From Myxocyprinus asiaticus (Eukaryota; Chordata; Actinopteri; Cypriniformes; Catostomidae), in assembly GCF_019703515.2 (NCBI RefSeq), contig NC_059356.1:27395197-27459196 (forward strand): 64,000 nucleotides of DNA. Reading direction: 5' to 3'. Shown piece by piece: positions 35,446-47,052 of the stretch. The position numbers and the translations under genes were made by a program. Under the pieces are notes generated by a model. The model had not been told where the DNA came from and made no database searches. It saw nothing but the letters and a program-made list of their open reading frames with translations. Within the stretch, counting starts at the first letter, position 1. Each line of letters starts with the position of its first letter.

Positions 35446-37034
35446 CAGTTGTGCTCAAAAGTTTGCATACCCTGGCAGAAATTGTGAAATTTTGGCATTG
35501 ATTTTGAAAATATGAATATATGTCTTTTAATTAAGGATAGTGATCATATGAAACCATTTATCATCACATAGTTGTTTGGCTCCTTTTTAAATCATAATGA
35601 TAACAGAAATCACCCAAATGGCCCTGATCAGAAGTTTACATACCCTTGAATGTTTGGCCTTGTTACAGACACACAAGGTGACACACACACACACAGGTTT
35701 AAATGGCAATTAAAGGTTAATTTCCCACACCGGTGGCTTTTAAAATTGCAATTAGTGTCTGTGTACAAATAGTCAATGAGTTTGTTAGCTCTCACATGGA
35801 TGCACTGAGCAGGCTAGATACTGAGCAGAAAAGAACTGTCAGAAGACCTGCGTAACAAGGTAATGGAAATTTATAAAGATGGAAAAGGATATAAAAAGAT
35901 ATCCAAAGCCTTGAAAATGCCAGTCAGTACTGTTCAATCACTTATTAAGAAGTGGACAATTCGGGGATCTCTTGATACCAAGCCAAGGTCTGGTAGACCA
36001 AGAAAGATTTCAGCCACAACTGCCAGAAGAATTGTTCGGGATACAAAGAAAAACCAACAGGTAACCTCAGGAGAAATACAGGCTGCTCTGGAAAAAGACG
36101 GTGTGGATTTTTCAAGGAGCACAATACGACGATACTTGAACAAAAATGAGCTGCATGGTCGAGTTGCCAGAAAGAAGCCAGTGCCACAAAAAAGCCCGGT
36201 TTCAGTATGCCCGACAACTCCTTGACATGCCTCACAGCTTCCGGCACACTGTAATTTGGAGTGACGAGACCAAAATAGAGCTTTATGGTCACAACCATAA
36301 GTGCTATGTTTGGAGAGGGGTCAACAAGGCCTATAGTGAAAGGATACCATCCCCACTGTGAAGCATGGTGGTGGCTCACTGATGTTTTGGGGGTGTGTGA
36401 GCTCTAAAGGCACAGGGAATTTTGTGAAAATTGATGGCAAGATGAATGCAGCATGTTATCAGAAAATACTGGCAGACAATTTGCATTCTTCTGCACGAAA
36501 GCTGCGCATGGGACGCTCTTGGACTTTCCAGCACGACAGTGAACCTAAGCACAAGGCCAAGATGGCCCTCCAGTGGTTATAGCAGGAAAAGGTGAAGGTT
36601 CTGGAGTGGCCATCACAGTCTTCTGACCTTAATATCATCGAGCCACTCTGGGGAGATCTCAAACGTGCGGTTCATGCAAGACGACCAAAGATTTTGCATG
36701 ACCTGGAGGCATTTTGCCAAGATGAATGGGCAGCTATACCACCTGCAAGAATTTGGGGCCTCATAGACAACTATTACAAAAGACTGCACACTGTCATTGA
36801 TGCTAAAGGGGGTAATACACAGTAGTAAGAACTAAGGGTATGAAGACTTTTGAACAGGGGTCATTGTTGCCATGCATTGTTTTATGATTGTGCCATTCTG
36901 TTATAACCTACAGTCAAATATGAATCCCATAAGAAATAAAAGAAATGTGTTTTGCCTGCTCACTAATGTTTTCTTTAAAAATGGTACATATATTACCAAT
37001 TCTCCAAGGGTATGCAAACTTTTGAGCACAACTG
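35446..37034 (+). mobile_element. Tc1-like transposon nested in the hAT element
   Basis: The 1589-bp element has inverted termini CAGTTGTGCTCAAAAGTTTG and the complement CAAACTTTTGAGCACAACTG. It is flanked by TA on both sides (35444-35445 and 37035-37036). An inner copy of the end motif (CAGAAGTTTACATACCCTTG) is near 35629. It encodes one Tc1-type transposase on the plus strand and belongs to a different Tc1 family from the two Sleeping-Beauty-like copies. Confidence 0.92.
35830..36825 (+). pseudogene. Tc1-family DD34E transposase, frameshifted with one stop
   Basis: The N-terminal helix-turn-helix region reads KISKALKMPVSTVQSLIKKW, then GRPRKISATTARR and FSRSTIRRYL. The canonical start is missing: the frame begins after a TAG upstream of LSEDL, so the ATG at 35863 is internal. 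The frame shifts near 36190-36215 and back near 36340-36360. All three catalytic acidic residues survive: Asp in WSDETK (codon 36263-36265), Asp in QHDSEPKH (36535-36537) and Glu in NIIEPLW (36640-36642). The last two are 34 residues apart, the Tc1 DD34E spacing. An in-frame TAG lies at 36580-36582. The C-terminus ends at a TAG at 36823-36825. The protein cannot be made intact. Confidence 0.9.
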
Positions 37035-38329
37035 TAATTCAAATGTGAGCACTTGTGAATGTGTCGAGACGCCTTCTCGACACATTCACATGCTGACGAC
37101 ACATGCTGACGCCGGCTGCTCATACCTTATAAAACTTCTCCTTGGCTCATACAGGGAAAACACCGTCATGAGCATTGCGCTCTGTTTGTAGCAGATGACA
37201 GTAAACAGAGTGCAAATTCACGTTGTAGCATGAGGCACATTCAGAGCACATACTAATTTCATTAAATAGCAACCTTTGTGGTTTAATAATCACTTTGAAT
37301 CATGTACTATAGTGACCGGCTTTTCCAGAGTGGGAAGCTGTCAGCATAAAGTCAGAGCTCCTTGGTCAAAACAAACACAGAAAAATTTAAAAAATAAAAG
37401 CACAGTCAAAACAAAATTTAAATTTATAGGATAAAAGTATGACAGAAATATATTGCTACTGTAAAGTTATGTAATATTCACTGTAATACTACTACTACTA
37501 ATAATAATAATCATAATATAATAACAATAATAAATCAGTAGTAATTGTATTATACTTAAGCAGTAACTAACATCTGTGATGCTCTGTTATGCAGCACTTA
37601 ATTTGTCAAACTATAACTCCAATGTTATATTTTGGATTGTGCTGTGAGGTTCTGTATATAAGCACTTCATTTGATAAAGAATACAGTATTGTGTTGAAAA
37701 TGTATTGTTATATTTACATTTGATTAAAGTTTTAATTAATTCATTTATTTAAACACCATTTTGATGATAAAATTGAAATAAACTGTTGATATTGAGTTCA
37801 GAAAAAAACAGGTATCAGACTCGGTATCAGAGAGTATAAAAAATGAAGTATCGGTACTCGTACTCGTTCTCAAAAAAAAAAAAAAAAAAAAAATGGTATC
37901 GGGACATCCCTACTCTTTTTATGTTGATACAACTTAAGAAATGTTCTTTCTGTATCTAAACAGGTACAAGTTACAGGGATGGCAGATTATAATTAATGGA
38001 AACTTGACATTTGAAGTTCAGTCAGGACATTAACTTCAAATAATGAAGTACATGAATTCAACAAAAAGGCATGCATTCTATTGCTTTAATTTTATTTTTA
38101 GTTCTTCAAACACCTTCTTTTTTGCAATGTACAGACTCCTTTACAGACTTTATACAATTTTGCTGTCTTCCTATAAACCATACCAAAGATAATTTTTTTC
38201 AGGTTCTACCTTATAATCCACCTACCCATTACCATATGTTTAACGGCTGGACAGAGGGAATGATCTGCATGAGGCAATACACTGAAAAAGAAAATTAACC
38301 TGAAAAATGTGCTTCATGTGGTACTGTAA

Positions 38330-38866
38330 AGCCCAAAGTATACTTCCACTTTGATGCGAATGCTTAGCATCTGCGTACAGTCACGCTCACCTTTCAAAGT
38401 ATACTTCATTTGAATGCGCACCCATTCACAGGTGGTTGGCACATGCGCGCTACGACTGCTATGAGACTGGACTATTTCTCATTAGAAGTTTAGACCCATA
38501 AAGATGGCTTAATCCTTCAGTCTAGAAGTGCAGGTATCTCCTGACCTCACACAGGCGCTCTTGATGTGCACATCCACTGTTGTTGTTTCCACCTTTGTTT
38601 GCTGTTGTTTAGCTGTGATTACATCATATTCTTGCACTTCTTCGTGACAGCAACAACTCAACAATGAGTGTTGCCACCTTCTGGACCCACTAATTAGTGC
38701 AAATAATTCCAGGCACATGTGCATAATGCATGTTCAGTGAACATGCGGTAAGAAAAATCGGGCCGCACGCGTTCAGTGCTTGAGCACTGCTGATGATGAA
38801 ATTTGCATCACGCATCCTGTATGCAGACGCCTAGTGTTTGCGTCTGACCAAAGTATACTTTGGGCT
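38330..38866. mobile_element. PIF/Harbinger-like MITE (TAA duplication)
   Basis: The 537-bp element has ends AGCCCAAAGTATACTT and AAGTATACTTTGGGCT, perfect 16-bp inverted repeats, with TAA on each side. A 3-bp TWA duplication fits PIF/Harbinger elements. Internal GCAGACGC and GCGTCTGACC motifs complement one another near the right end. It is noncoding. Confidence 0.75.
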
Positions 38867-38869
38867 TAA

Positions 38870-40480
38870 CATCTAAATTAATTAGTTTATTTCAAGTCAA
38901 AAATATTACTTAACATCACTGAATTAATTTGACTACATTAGGTTACACCAACAAAACTAATTTTATGTCCTTAAGGTAACAACTGCAGGTTATCACTTTT
39001 TACGGTGTACCAAATGTGTCTCTGGTCTTTGATGATGGAGATCCACTGTGGATCTTTCCTTGACAGGGAACAAGAGACACATAAGCTGATTATGATCTAG
39101 CAGCTGCTGGTCTTACAGTCCACATCTGTGATCTTTTAGTCTCATGATAAAAGACAGTTGTTGGCTTTTAGTATCTAGGCATGTTAACATGAAGCTCATG
39201 TAGCCACCAACCAGGCCTGTCCAGAGAGATATGTGTGTGTGCTAAAGTGGTCATCTAATACTAATAGCGCTCAACAGGCTAAATCAGGACAATGAAAAGA
39301 CTACTTTTCGTTACTGTAATTGTCAGCCATGACCTCAGAGGATGAATTCTCATTTATCTAGGCCAGTCATGGCAATCTATGCATGATTTTCTGTAATTCA
39401 GCTTGAGACTGTAAAAGCATAATGCCAACATCCCAATCAGAGCAGCCTGTTGTCAGTGTGTGTGCTGAATGGCATAAGTCATGTTACTCACCGCTCATCT
39501 GCTCTCTTTTCTTTTTATAGCCCGAACATCCTCTTAAATCATCCCTTCTTTTCCTTTCTATCTTCCCTTTTTACACTGCCCTCCTTTCTCGTCCTCTCCC
39601 TGATACATTCTTCTGTGGCCCATTTAGAGGAGAGGCCGAAATGAAGCAAACACAAATAATAATAAAAACTTCAGAGCTTTTGTTTCCTGCCAGAGCCCAC
39701 TGATCGAATTGGGGGGGGTCCCGGACCCCCCAGAAGAGTTAATGGAACGTTTGTTAAATTTGTGTGGTGACACAATGGGACATTGTGCATTCTCTGTCCC
39801 AGTTTTCATAAATAATGCAAAGCAGATTTATTACGTCAGGAAATTTTTAAACAGTGCGCTGTTTTCTGAAGGAACTTACATACGGTGACTGAGTAATATA
39901 AAAAATATAGTTCTATAGTGAGAGATAGAGAATGGAGCTGAGATAACATAGCGAGTTACAGCAGGGAACTATTTCAGGTGTTGGGCATCTCCAGAACAAA
40001 AGCTCAGCTGAATCAGGTAAACTATGTATGTGATATTTGTGGTCATGTGGTGCCCTATTGTTTTGTTAGAGAAACCCAAGAGAAAGGAGATAATAGTGAG
40101 ACAAAGATAATATCAATCTATTATTACAAAGGTGACAATGATTAGCCGGATGTAAGGTGACTCCCCCTCAAGCTCTGACTTAATTCAAACACTGCCAGAG
40201 CCAATAGCAAACCATCACATTTGACAACTGAAAAAGTGAGATCTGTTTTTATACAACAGTATGTTCCGGTCCTCCAATCTGATTAGACAGTCAGAGTTCC
40301 AAGAGTGCTGGTATTTAGTAAAAAAGCACTGAGATTCTTCACTGTTTGTACCACTCTGATTGTCTTGTCGAATCACAGTGGTTGATCCTGCTTTTGTTTC
40401 ATGTGGAGCTATGTTCGTTTGCGGAGTAAATATTGACAAAAATAACTGCCCATACTCTGTCTAAAATATTAGTACCCAAT
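38870..40480. other. Unassigned DNA with a small G/C hairpin
   Basis: No gene is recognised. A near-perfect palindrome occupies 39713-39731 (GGGGGGTCC, one base, GGACCCCCC). The rest has no element ends. Confidence 0.4.
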
Positions 40481-40484
40481 ATTA

Positions 40485-40749
40485 AAGAAATAGTTCACCC
40501 AGAAATGAAAATTATTTGATCATTTACTTACCCTCATGATGTTGCAAATATGTATGACTTTCTTGATGGAATACAAAAGAAGATATTAGGCACGTTAGCC
40601 TCAGTCACCATTCACTTTCATTGCATCTATTTTTCCATACAGTGAAAGTTAATGCTGACTGAGACTAACATTCTGCCTAACATCTCCTTTTGTGTTCCAT
40701 AGAGGAAAGAAAGTCATATGGGTGTGGGTGAGTAAATAATAACAGTTTT
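40485..40749. mobile_element. Short foldback element
   Basis: It begins AAGAAATAGTTCACCCAGAA and ends GGGTGAGTAAATAATAACAG, a degenerate complement. The centre is palindromic: GCCTCAGTCACCATTCACTT against AAAGTTAATGCTGACTGAGAC. It is about 265 bp and of the same terminal family as 26761-27553. Confidence 0.7.
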
Positions 40750-41979
40750 AACCTCTTGTTTGTAGAAATTTTGTATAAAAGCAATAACACACTTTTACTC
40801 ATACAATACTGCCTAATTTTTTTTATTTTTTTATCTGAGTAATCATAGTTACTGTTTTGGTCACATTTCATAAAACTGAGAGTCACTGATAGATGTGGGA
40901 ATGACTGATGGCTGTGGTTAATTAATTACATGACACTGACAGCTAGTCAATGGAAATGCAAGGAACCGTTAGAGGCCTTTTGTTTTATGTTACAAAAGGT
41001 GCCCTTTAAAATCTGCATGTAGTTCACTTTTTAATTCCCATTAAGCCCGATGTTTGGTTTCTTCTCTGTTGTTTCCCTTTTCTGTTTTCTACCCCTCTCT
41101 CCCTCCCTGTTCTCATTTCTTCTTATTCTTCTCAATGCCTGATGACAGCCAGTGCCCTAGTTTATTAGCAGGTTTTCTACCATCACCCCTGAATAAAAGT
41201 GGCAAAACTATTCAATGATATGAGACCGTGAGAGCGGACACACAGACCAAGCTGTTTCCATACAAGCTGAATCAAGCTCAAATTCAGCTCACTGGGCTTT
41301 CGGCTCAGATTTATGCTGCAGATGCATTTAGATGCACTGTATATCTACATACCATGTTTAGAGGAGTCTGTCCAATCAAACATGGAGCTTTCCCTACTAA
41401 AAAGAAGGTTATGAATTTTGGAGGCATCCATTTACTCTGAAACTCTTTACTCAGAAGGATATTCAGAGAGGCAGTCACAGGCCATAATTGTGTTTGCCGT
41501 TGCCTTTTCTTGAAAGATGCCACTGTCCTTGTATTCCCTGTAACTTTGTTTGGGTTTGCCACCATGCTTTTATCCGATAAAGCAGACAATACCTTTGACC
41601 TCGGCTTTGTCACTCTGATTGGTGAGCGTAGCCTCAGGGTGTTGAGGACCATTTCCCTGCCTGTCATCTCCAGTCAGAGAGAAAATACTGCTTACAGACT
41701 TCTCGTACTACACCTACACAGGTACACCACAAATCTCATCCTCCTGCTCTCTCACTCTCTCTTTTAAAGACCTAATGAAATAAAAATAGATGTTTGTGGC
41801 TTAAAGTCTTTGACTATGTGCACTGAAACATCTATGCTAGTGTAATCCTAAAAATTGAAAAATATAAACTGAATACCATTTTTTGTTGTGTTGGGGGGGA
41901 AAGGAACCAAAAATATTGATGACCATATTGCACTACATAGATTTTTGTCCAATCAAATGTTCTCTAGAATGAGAATTGG
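40750..41979. other. Unassigned DNA
   Basis: No gene is recognised. The 118- and 85-codon frames at 41311-41767 lie on opposite strands over the same DNA and show no motif. Confidence 0.4.
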
Positions 41980-41980
41980 A

Positions 41981-42350
41981 GAGGTCGACCGATATTGGAT
42001 TTTGCCGATACCAAAAAATAAGGTGGAGAAAAAAAGCTGATAACTCATTAATCGGCCAATAGTTTTTTTTTTTGTTGTTGTTTTTTTATCAATATATTTA
42101 ATATATATCGATATATATTGAATGTGATAAAAACCTTTGTCTTTCTTCACTATGACAGGGTGGTTCATTGTGTGACATAATTAAAGCCCATTTGCTATTT
42201 AAACTAAGTGTAGCCGGTGGGTTGAAAATAATCAACACATGATACAAAACTATTTTGGGGGGGTTTAATCTGATGGCTAAAAAAAAAAAAAAAAAAAAAA
42301 AAAAAACAGCAGTCGATGGGGCCATATATATAAAAAATAATGACACATTT
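41981..42350. mobile_element. hAT-like element, left end only
   Basis: The left terminus GAGAGGTCGACCGATATTGG is followed by GCCGATACC and AATCGGCCAATAG, typical of the family also seen at 26346. A long A tract (about 42280-42306) follows. The matching right end was not found. Confidence 0.5.
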
Positions 42351-43530
42351 CAGCACAATTAAACTAGTTTGAAAAACGGAGATGGAATATAAAAATTAAA
42401 TACAAAAATGAAAATACGGAAATTAAATACGAAAAATGAAATATGAAAATGAAATACAGTAGAGGCTAATGTTAAATGAAAATACAAACAAGGCATTAGC
42501 CTACCCATATGCTTCAGCATACATCACCTTAATACTTGCTTAAATCACCCAAAGCATTTTATGCATTTAACACATGCTTAAATCACTCAAAGCATTTTAT
42601 TAATTTTTAACCAGGCTTTAAGGACATGTATAACAGTTTAAAACAATAAAATTCTCATTACTCATGTTCACTTAATTGGAAAAACACTCTGGGCTATCAA
42701 AAATGATACATAAACATTCAACACGACTCTTAACATACAACTCTTCTGAACACATATTTAATGCAATGTATAAGCATTTTGTGTAAAATTTGATATTTAC
42801 CCAAGAATTCTCAAAACTGGGAGCTCTCTTGCACAATAAATGTTCTCACGTTCCTAACCAGCACACAACACGAGAGAGTGCCGGAAAAGAGGGGTCACAA
42901 AAATCTGGTTCTTAAAGGGGTCATGTCCAAATTAGTAGCCTTGTGGGAAGTGCCTTGTGGTCACAGGTGACCTAAGCTCAAATCCCAGCTTGAGGTCCTT
43001 TCTTGTTCCTCCACTTCTTTTGTTTCTTGTCTCTCTCTCCACTTATATATCTAATAAGCTTATAAAAAATATACCAGAAAAATATATTAAATAAAAAGGG
43101 ATGAGCCCTTCGATGTGTCTCATCCACATGTCCTGTTTCAATAGGAAATATGTCAACAGAGGAAAGAAAACGGTGCTTGTCAGTCGAATTCATTGGGTCT
43201 TTAATCATTCTTTTACTCTTTCTTTTTTAAATCACTCTGTCTCACTCTCTTTCAATCATTCTTTTTTTCTCTTTCTTACTCACTATCAGTTGCACTTTTT
43301 AATCGCACACTCTCTCTTTTTCTTTCTTTCTCCTTCTCACTCACACTTCCTCTCTTCCTCTGTTCAATAGTCCAATTTGTCCTCATGGTGGTTCAAATAT
43401 ACCAAAATGGACCCTGATGCTCCTGATCCTTTAAGTTTCTCTGAAAGGCACTTATCTCTTTCCTCAGAGAATTTTAAACATCATGAAATAGTGTTATTTC
43501 CTTATGAACCGAGGACTGTCTGACTCAGCT
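42351..43530. other. Unassigned AT-rich DNA with a SINE-like scrap
   Basis: A B-box-like AGGTGACCTAAGCTCAAATCC is at about 42967-42987. CT-rich tracts lie at about 43200-43365. No gene is recognised. Confidence 0.4.
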
Positions 43531-43533
43531 ACG

Positions 43534-45177
43534 CGATTCAGTTCGCCAGGCGTCCGCCCAGGTTCAGCGGTATCCACTTCACCTTGGTGAAGGAAGAAAA
43601 CGCTGCTATCTTGTGCGCGGAGATCGCCACCCTCCTATGGAACCTGTCCCTCCGGCCGAGATGAAGAAGGGATTTTACAGCCCCTACTTCATCGTACCGA
43701 TAAAAGGCGGTGGGTTGCGGCCAATCTTGGACCTGCGAGTACTGAACCGGGCTTTACACAGACTCCCGTTCAAGATGCTGATGCAAAAACGCATTCTGGC
43801 GAGCATCCGGCATCAAAATTGGTTCGCGGCGGTAGACCTGAAGGACGCGTACTTTCACGTCTCGATTCTACCTCGACACAGACCCTTCCTGCAGTTTGCA
43901 TTCGAGGGTCGGGCATATCAGTACAAGGTTCTCCCTTCCGGCCTGTCCTTGTACCCTCGCATCTTCACGAAGGTCGCAGAGGCAGCCCTTGCCCCGTTAA
44001 GGGAGGTGGGCATTCACATTCTCAACTATCTCGACGATTGGCTAATCCTAGCTCACTCTTGGGACATGTTGTGTGCACACAGGGACTTGGTGCTCTCGCA
44101 CCTCAGCCGATTAGGGCTTCGGGTCAACTGGGAAAAGAGCAAGCTCCTCCCAGTTCAGAGCATCTCTTTTCTCGGTTTGGAGTTGGACTCAGTCTCGTTG
44201 ACAGCGCACCTCACGAATGAGTGCACACAGTTGGTGCTGGCCTGTTTGAAGGCGTTCAAACAGAAAACAGCGGTTCCACTGAAACTCTTTCAGAGATTCC
44301 TGGGGCATATGGCATCCTCAGCGGTGGCCACCCCGCTCGGGTTGATGCATATGAGACTGCTTCAGCACTGGCTTCAGACTCAAGTTCCGAGATGGGCATG
44401 GCACCGCGGGACACATCGCGTGGTCATCACGCCGGTCTATCTCCGCCTCTTCAGCCTTTGGACCGACCTCACGTTTCTATTGGCAGGCGTTCCCCTAGAG
44501 CAGGTCTCCAGGCACGTTGTGGTCACGACAGACGCCTCCAAGACGGGCTGGGGCGCGTTTGCAATGGGCATCAACTACCTGGAGTTGCTGGTAATTCTGC
44601 TCGCCCTGCGGAGGTTCCGGCCGTTGATCCAGGGCAAGCACGTGTTAGTTCGGACAGACAACACGGCAACGTTAGCATATGTCAACCGCCAAGGCAGTCT
44701 GCGCTCTCATTGTATGTCACAACTTGGCCGTCGTCTCCTCCTCTGGAGTCAGCAGCACCTCAAGTCACTGCGAGCCACTCACATCCAGGGCGACCTCAAC
44801 ACTGCAGCGGATGCGCTGTCATGGCAGGTTACCCTCAGGGGAGAGTGGAGACTCTACCCTCAGGTGGTCCAGCTGATCTGGAGTCGATTTGGACAGGCAC
44901 AGGTAGACTGTTCGCCTCCCAAGAATCCTCCCACTGCCCGCTCTGGTACGCCCTGACCGAGACACCTCTCGGTATAGATGGGCTGACACACAGCTGGCAC
45001 CCTGGCCTGCGCAAATATGCGTTTCCCCCAGTGAGCCTACTTGCACAGACTCTGTGCAAGGTCAGGGAGGACGAGGAGCAGGTCATCCTGGTAGCACCCT
45101 ACTGGCCCTCCCAGACGTGGTTCTCGGACCTCACGCTCCTCGCGACAGCCCCCCACCCCCCTGGTGAATTCCCCTGA
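43534..45177 (+). pseudogene. DIRS reverse transcriptase-RNase H, frameshifted
   Basis: The protein copies element RNA into DNA and removes the RNA. The longest frame, 43613-44956 (447 codons), has the RT fingers block GGGLRPILDLRVLN (residues 32-45). The first catalytic Asp is in AAVDLKDAYFHV (D75), followed by VLPSGLSLYPRIF (106-118) and the YLDD motif (139-142). RNase H acidic residues are visible as TTDAS (D307), YLELL (E324), RTDN (D349) and AADALSW (D400). The distance from GWGAF to YLELL looks short, suggesting an internal deletion. Frame changes lie at about 43640 and at about 44900, where the continuation LFASQESSHCPLW moves to another frame and ends at a TGA at 45175. It is not translatable as one protein. 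Confidence 0.88.
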
Positions 45178-45234
45178 GGAAGGACCTTCTTTCTCAGGGA
45201 TGGGGCACCATCTGGCACCCGCGACCAGACCTCT

Positions 45235-46236
45235 GGAATCTCCATGTCTGGCCATGACATGATCACTCAGGCTAGGGCCCCCTCTACGAGGCACCTGTAT
45301 GCCTTTAAGTGGCATCTGTTCGCTAAGTGGTGTTCTTCCTGACGGGAAGACCCCCAGAGATCCGCAGTCGGATCGGTGCTTTACTTCCTGCAGGAGAGGC
45401 TGAAAGGGCAGTTGTCCCCTTCCACCTTGAAGGTGTACGTAGCTGCTATAACAACACACCACGACACAGTGGACGGTAAGTCCTTAGGGAAGCACGACCT
45501 GATCATCAGGTTCCTGAGAGGTGCCAGGAGGCTGAACCCCTCCAGACCGTGCCTCGTTCCCTCATGGGACCTCTCTGTAGTTCTTCATGGTCTACAGAGA
45601 GCCCCCTTTGATCCTTTGCAGTCAGCTGAGCTTAAGGCACTCTCCTTGAAGACTGCCCTCCTGACTGCGCTCACCTCCATCAAGAGGGTAGGAGACCTGC
45701 AAGCGTTCTCTGTCAGTGAAACGTGCCTGGAGTTCAGTCCGGGCTACTCTCTCGTGATCTTGAGACCCCAACCGGGCTATGTGCCCAGGGTTCCCACGAC
45801 CCCTTTTAGGGACCAGGTGGTGAACCTGCGAGCGCTGCCCCAGGAGGAGGCAGACCCAGCCCTGTCGTTGCTGTGTCTGGTGCGTGCTTTACACATCTAT
45901 TTGGATCACACGCAGAGCTTTAGGATCTCTGAGCAGCTCTTTGTCTGCTTTGGTGCACAGCGGAAAGGAAGCGCTGTCTCCAAGCAGAGGATCGCCCACT
46001 GGCTCATTGACGCCATAGCTATGGCATATCACGCCCAGGACGTGCTGCCCCTGGTAGGGCTACGAGCCCATTCTACCAGGGGTGTAGCGGCCTCCTGGGC
46101 CCTGGCCAGGGGTTCCTCTCTAACAGACATTTGCAGAGCAGCGGGCTGGGCAACACCCAACACCTTTGCGAGGTTCTACAACCTCCGGGCGGAACTGGTT
46201 TCGTCCCGGGTAGTGGCACGCAATACAAGTGGATAA
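45235..46236 (+). pseudogene. DIRS tyrosine recombinase with complete catalytic residues, N-terminal break
   Basis: It integrates circular DIRS DNA by cut and rejoin through a covalent tyrosine intermediate. The open frame 45376-46236 is 286 codons. It contains Arg in IKRVGDL (residue 104), the H-x-x-R pair in LRAHSTRGVAAS (H232, R235), AAGWATPNTF, and the nucleophile in FARFYNL (Y268). This is the R...HxxR...Y tetrad. Upstream the core-binding segment (STRHLYAFKWHLFAKWC) is in the same frame but cut off by a TGA at 45340-45342. The 45376 codon is GTG, so there is no clear ATG start. The catalytic domain looks intact although the whole protein is not. Confidence 0.85.
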
Positions 46237-47052
46237 GCCCGGGATAGCCGGCCGGGTGTATCGCTTGCACATAGCGCCTTTCACCTCCTCTGAGCTGAAG
46301 ACATACGCCATTAACTCCCAGTAGTGTTCACAAACTATGTTCCCTGGTTGACTTCCTCCAAGCCCTGTGGCAGTCGAGTTTTCGGAGAGACTCGCTGCCG
46401 GCCCAGTACACGTGCTAACTAAAAGCCCTGTTCTGGGGTAGGTGCTCCGCATGTGGCGGTTCCCTGTAGGTAACCCCAAGCGAAGTATATCTTCCGCTAA
46501 TTTGTTTCCCTGTTGGCAAACTGTGTCTTCCTTGGGCAGAGGCCCCTCTGCCACAGTCTCCATGTTTGTAGTAAATCCTCCCCCATTGGGTAGGACCTAC
46601 CATGAGACTTCTCCACATGACATACTTCCGACATAGTTCGGTAAGACCATGTGACGTATTTTCCACTTAAATACCCCCCCTCTCTCTGGGCGAGGTGTGG
46701 TCTCCGCAGTGTCCTCCCCTTGGGAGGGACACCCCCCGACTAGACCTGGTCGGCCCAGTTGGATATTCCCCTTTTTTAGGGAGTGGAAAAAAGAAGGGGA
46801 AAAGAGGCCATGACTGGGCTAGCCTGTCTCTATCTTTTGGGTAGTCAACTTGTCCCCAAAGGGCCATTTGACACTCATAACTATGTTGGGGGAGGTTACG
46901 TGTCAGCCTGGTGCACTGGCTATGAGGCATACAGTTGTCTGTCTGTCACACACCGCCAGTTCACATAACACAGCTCAGCCAGTTGCGGCGTTTTGAATGG
47001 GGACCCCTAGTGTCACTACATCGACAAAACGTCGAGTGAGTGACAGATAGGG
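46237..47052 (+). other. DIRS 3' noncoding region
   Basis: It lies between the recombinase stop and the terminal inverted-repeat unit. It contains GACCCCTAGTGTCACTACAT at 47002, repeated at 47281. No further gene is recognised; open frames on both strands overlap one another and have no motif. Confidence 0.6.

Larger units (their letters stand above)
35216..37912. mobile_element. hAT-type element carrying a Tc1 transposon
   Basis: The ends TAGGGTTGTCCCGATACC and GGTATCGGGACATCCCTA are inverted repeats. They are flanked by the perfect 8-bp duplication CTCTTTTT (35208-35215 and 37913-37920). Removing the Tc1 (35446-37034) leaves about 1.1 kb of noncoding sequence, so it was nonautonomous. Subterminal GGTATCAGACTCGGTATC and GTACTCGTACTC motifs repeat near both ends. 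A poly-A tract is near 37871-37893. Confidence 0.9.

Noticed and set aside
44221..45177. 318-codon frame overlapping the DIRS RT gene
   Set aside because: Most of it is the shadow of the RT/RNase H frame. Only the last ~90 codons are the true continuation after a frameshift, and they are described there.
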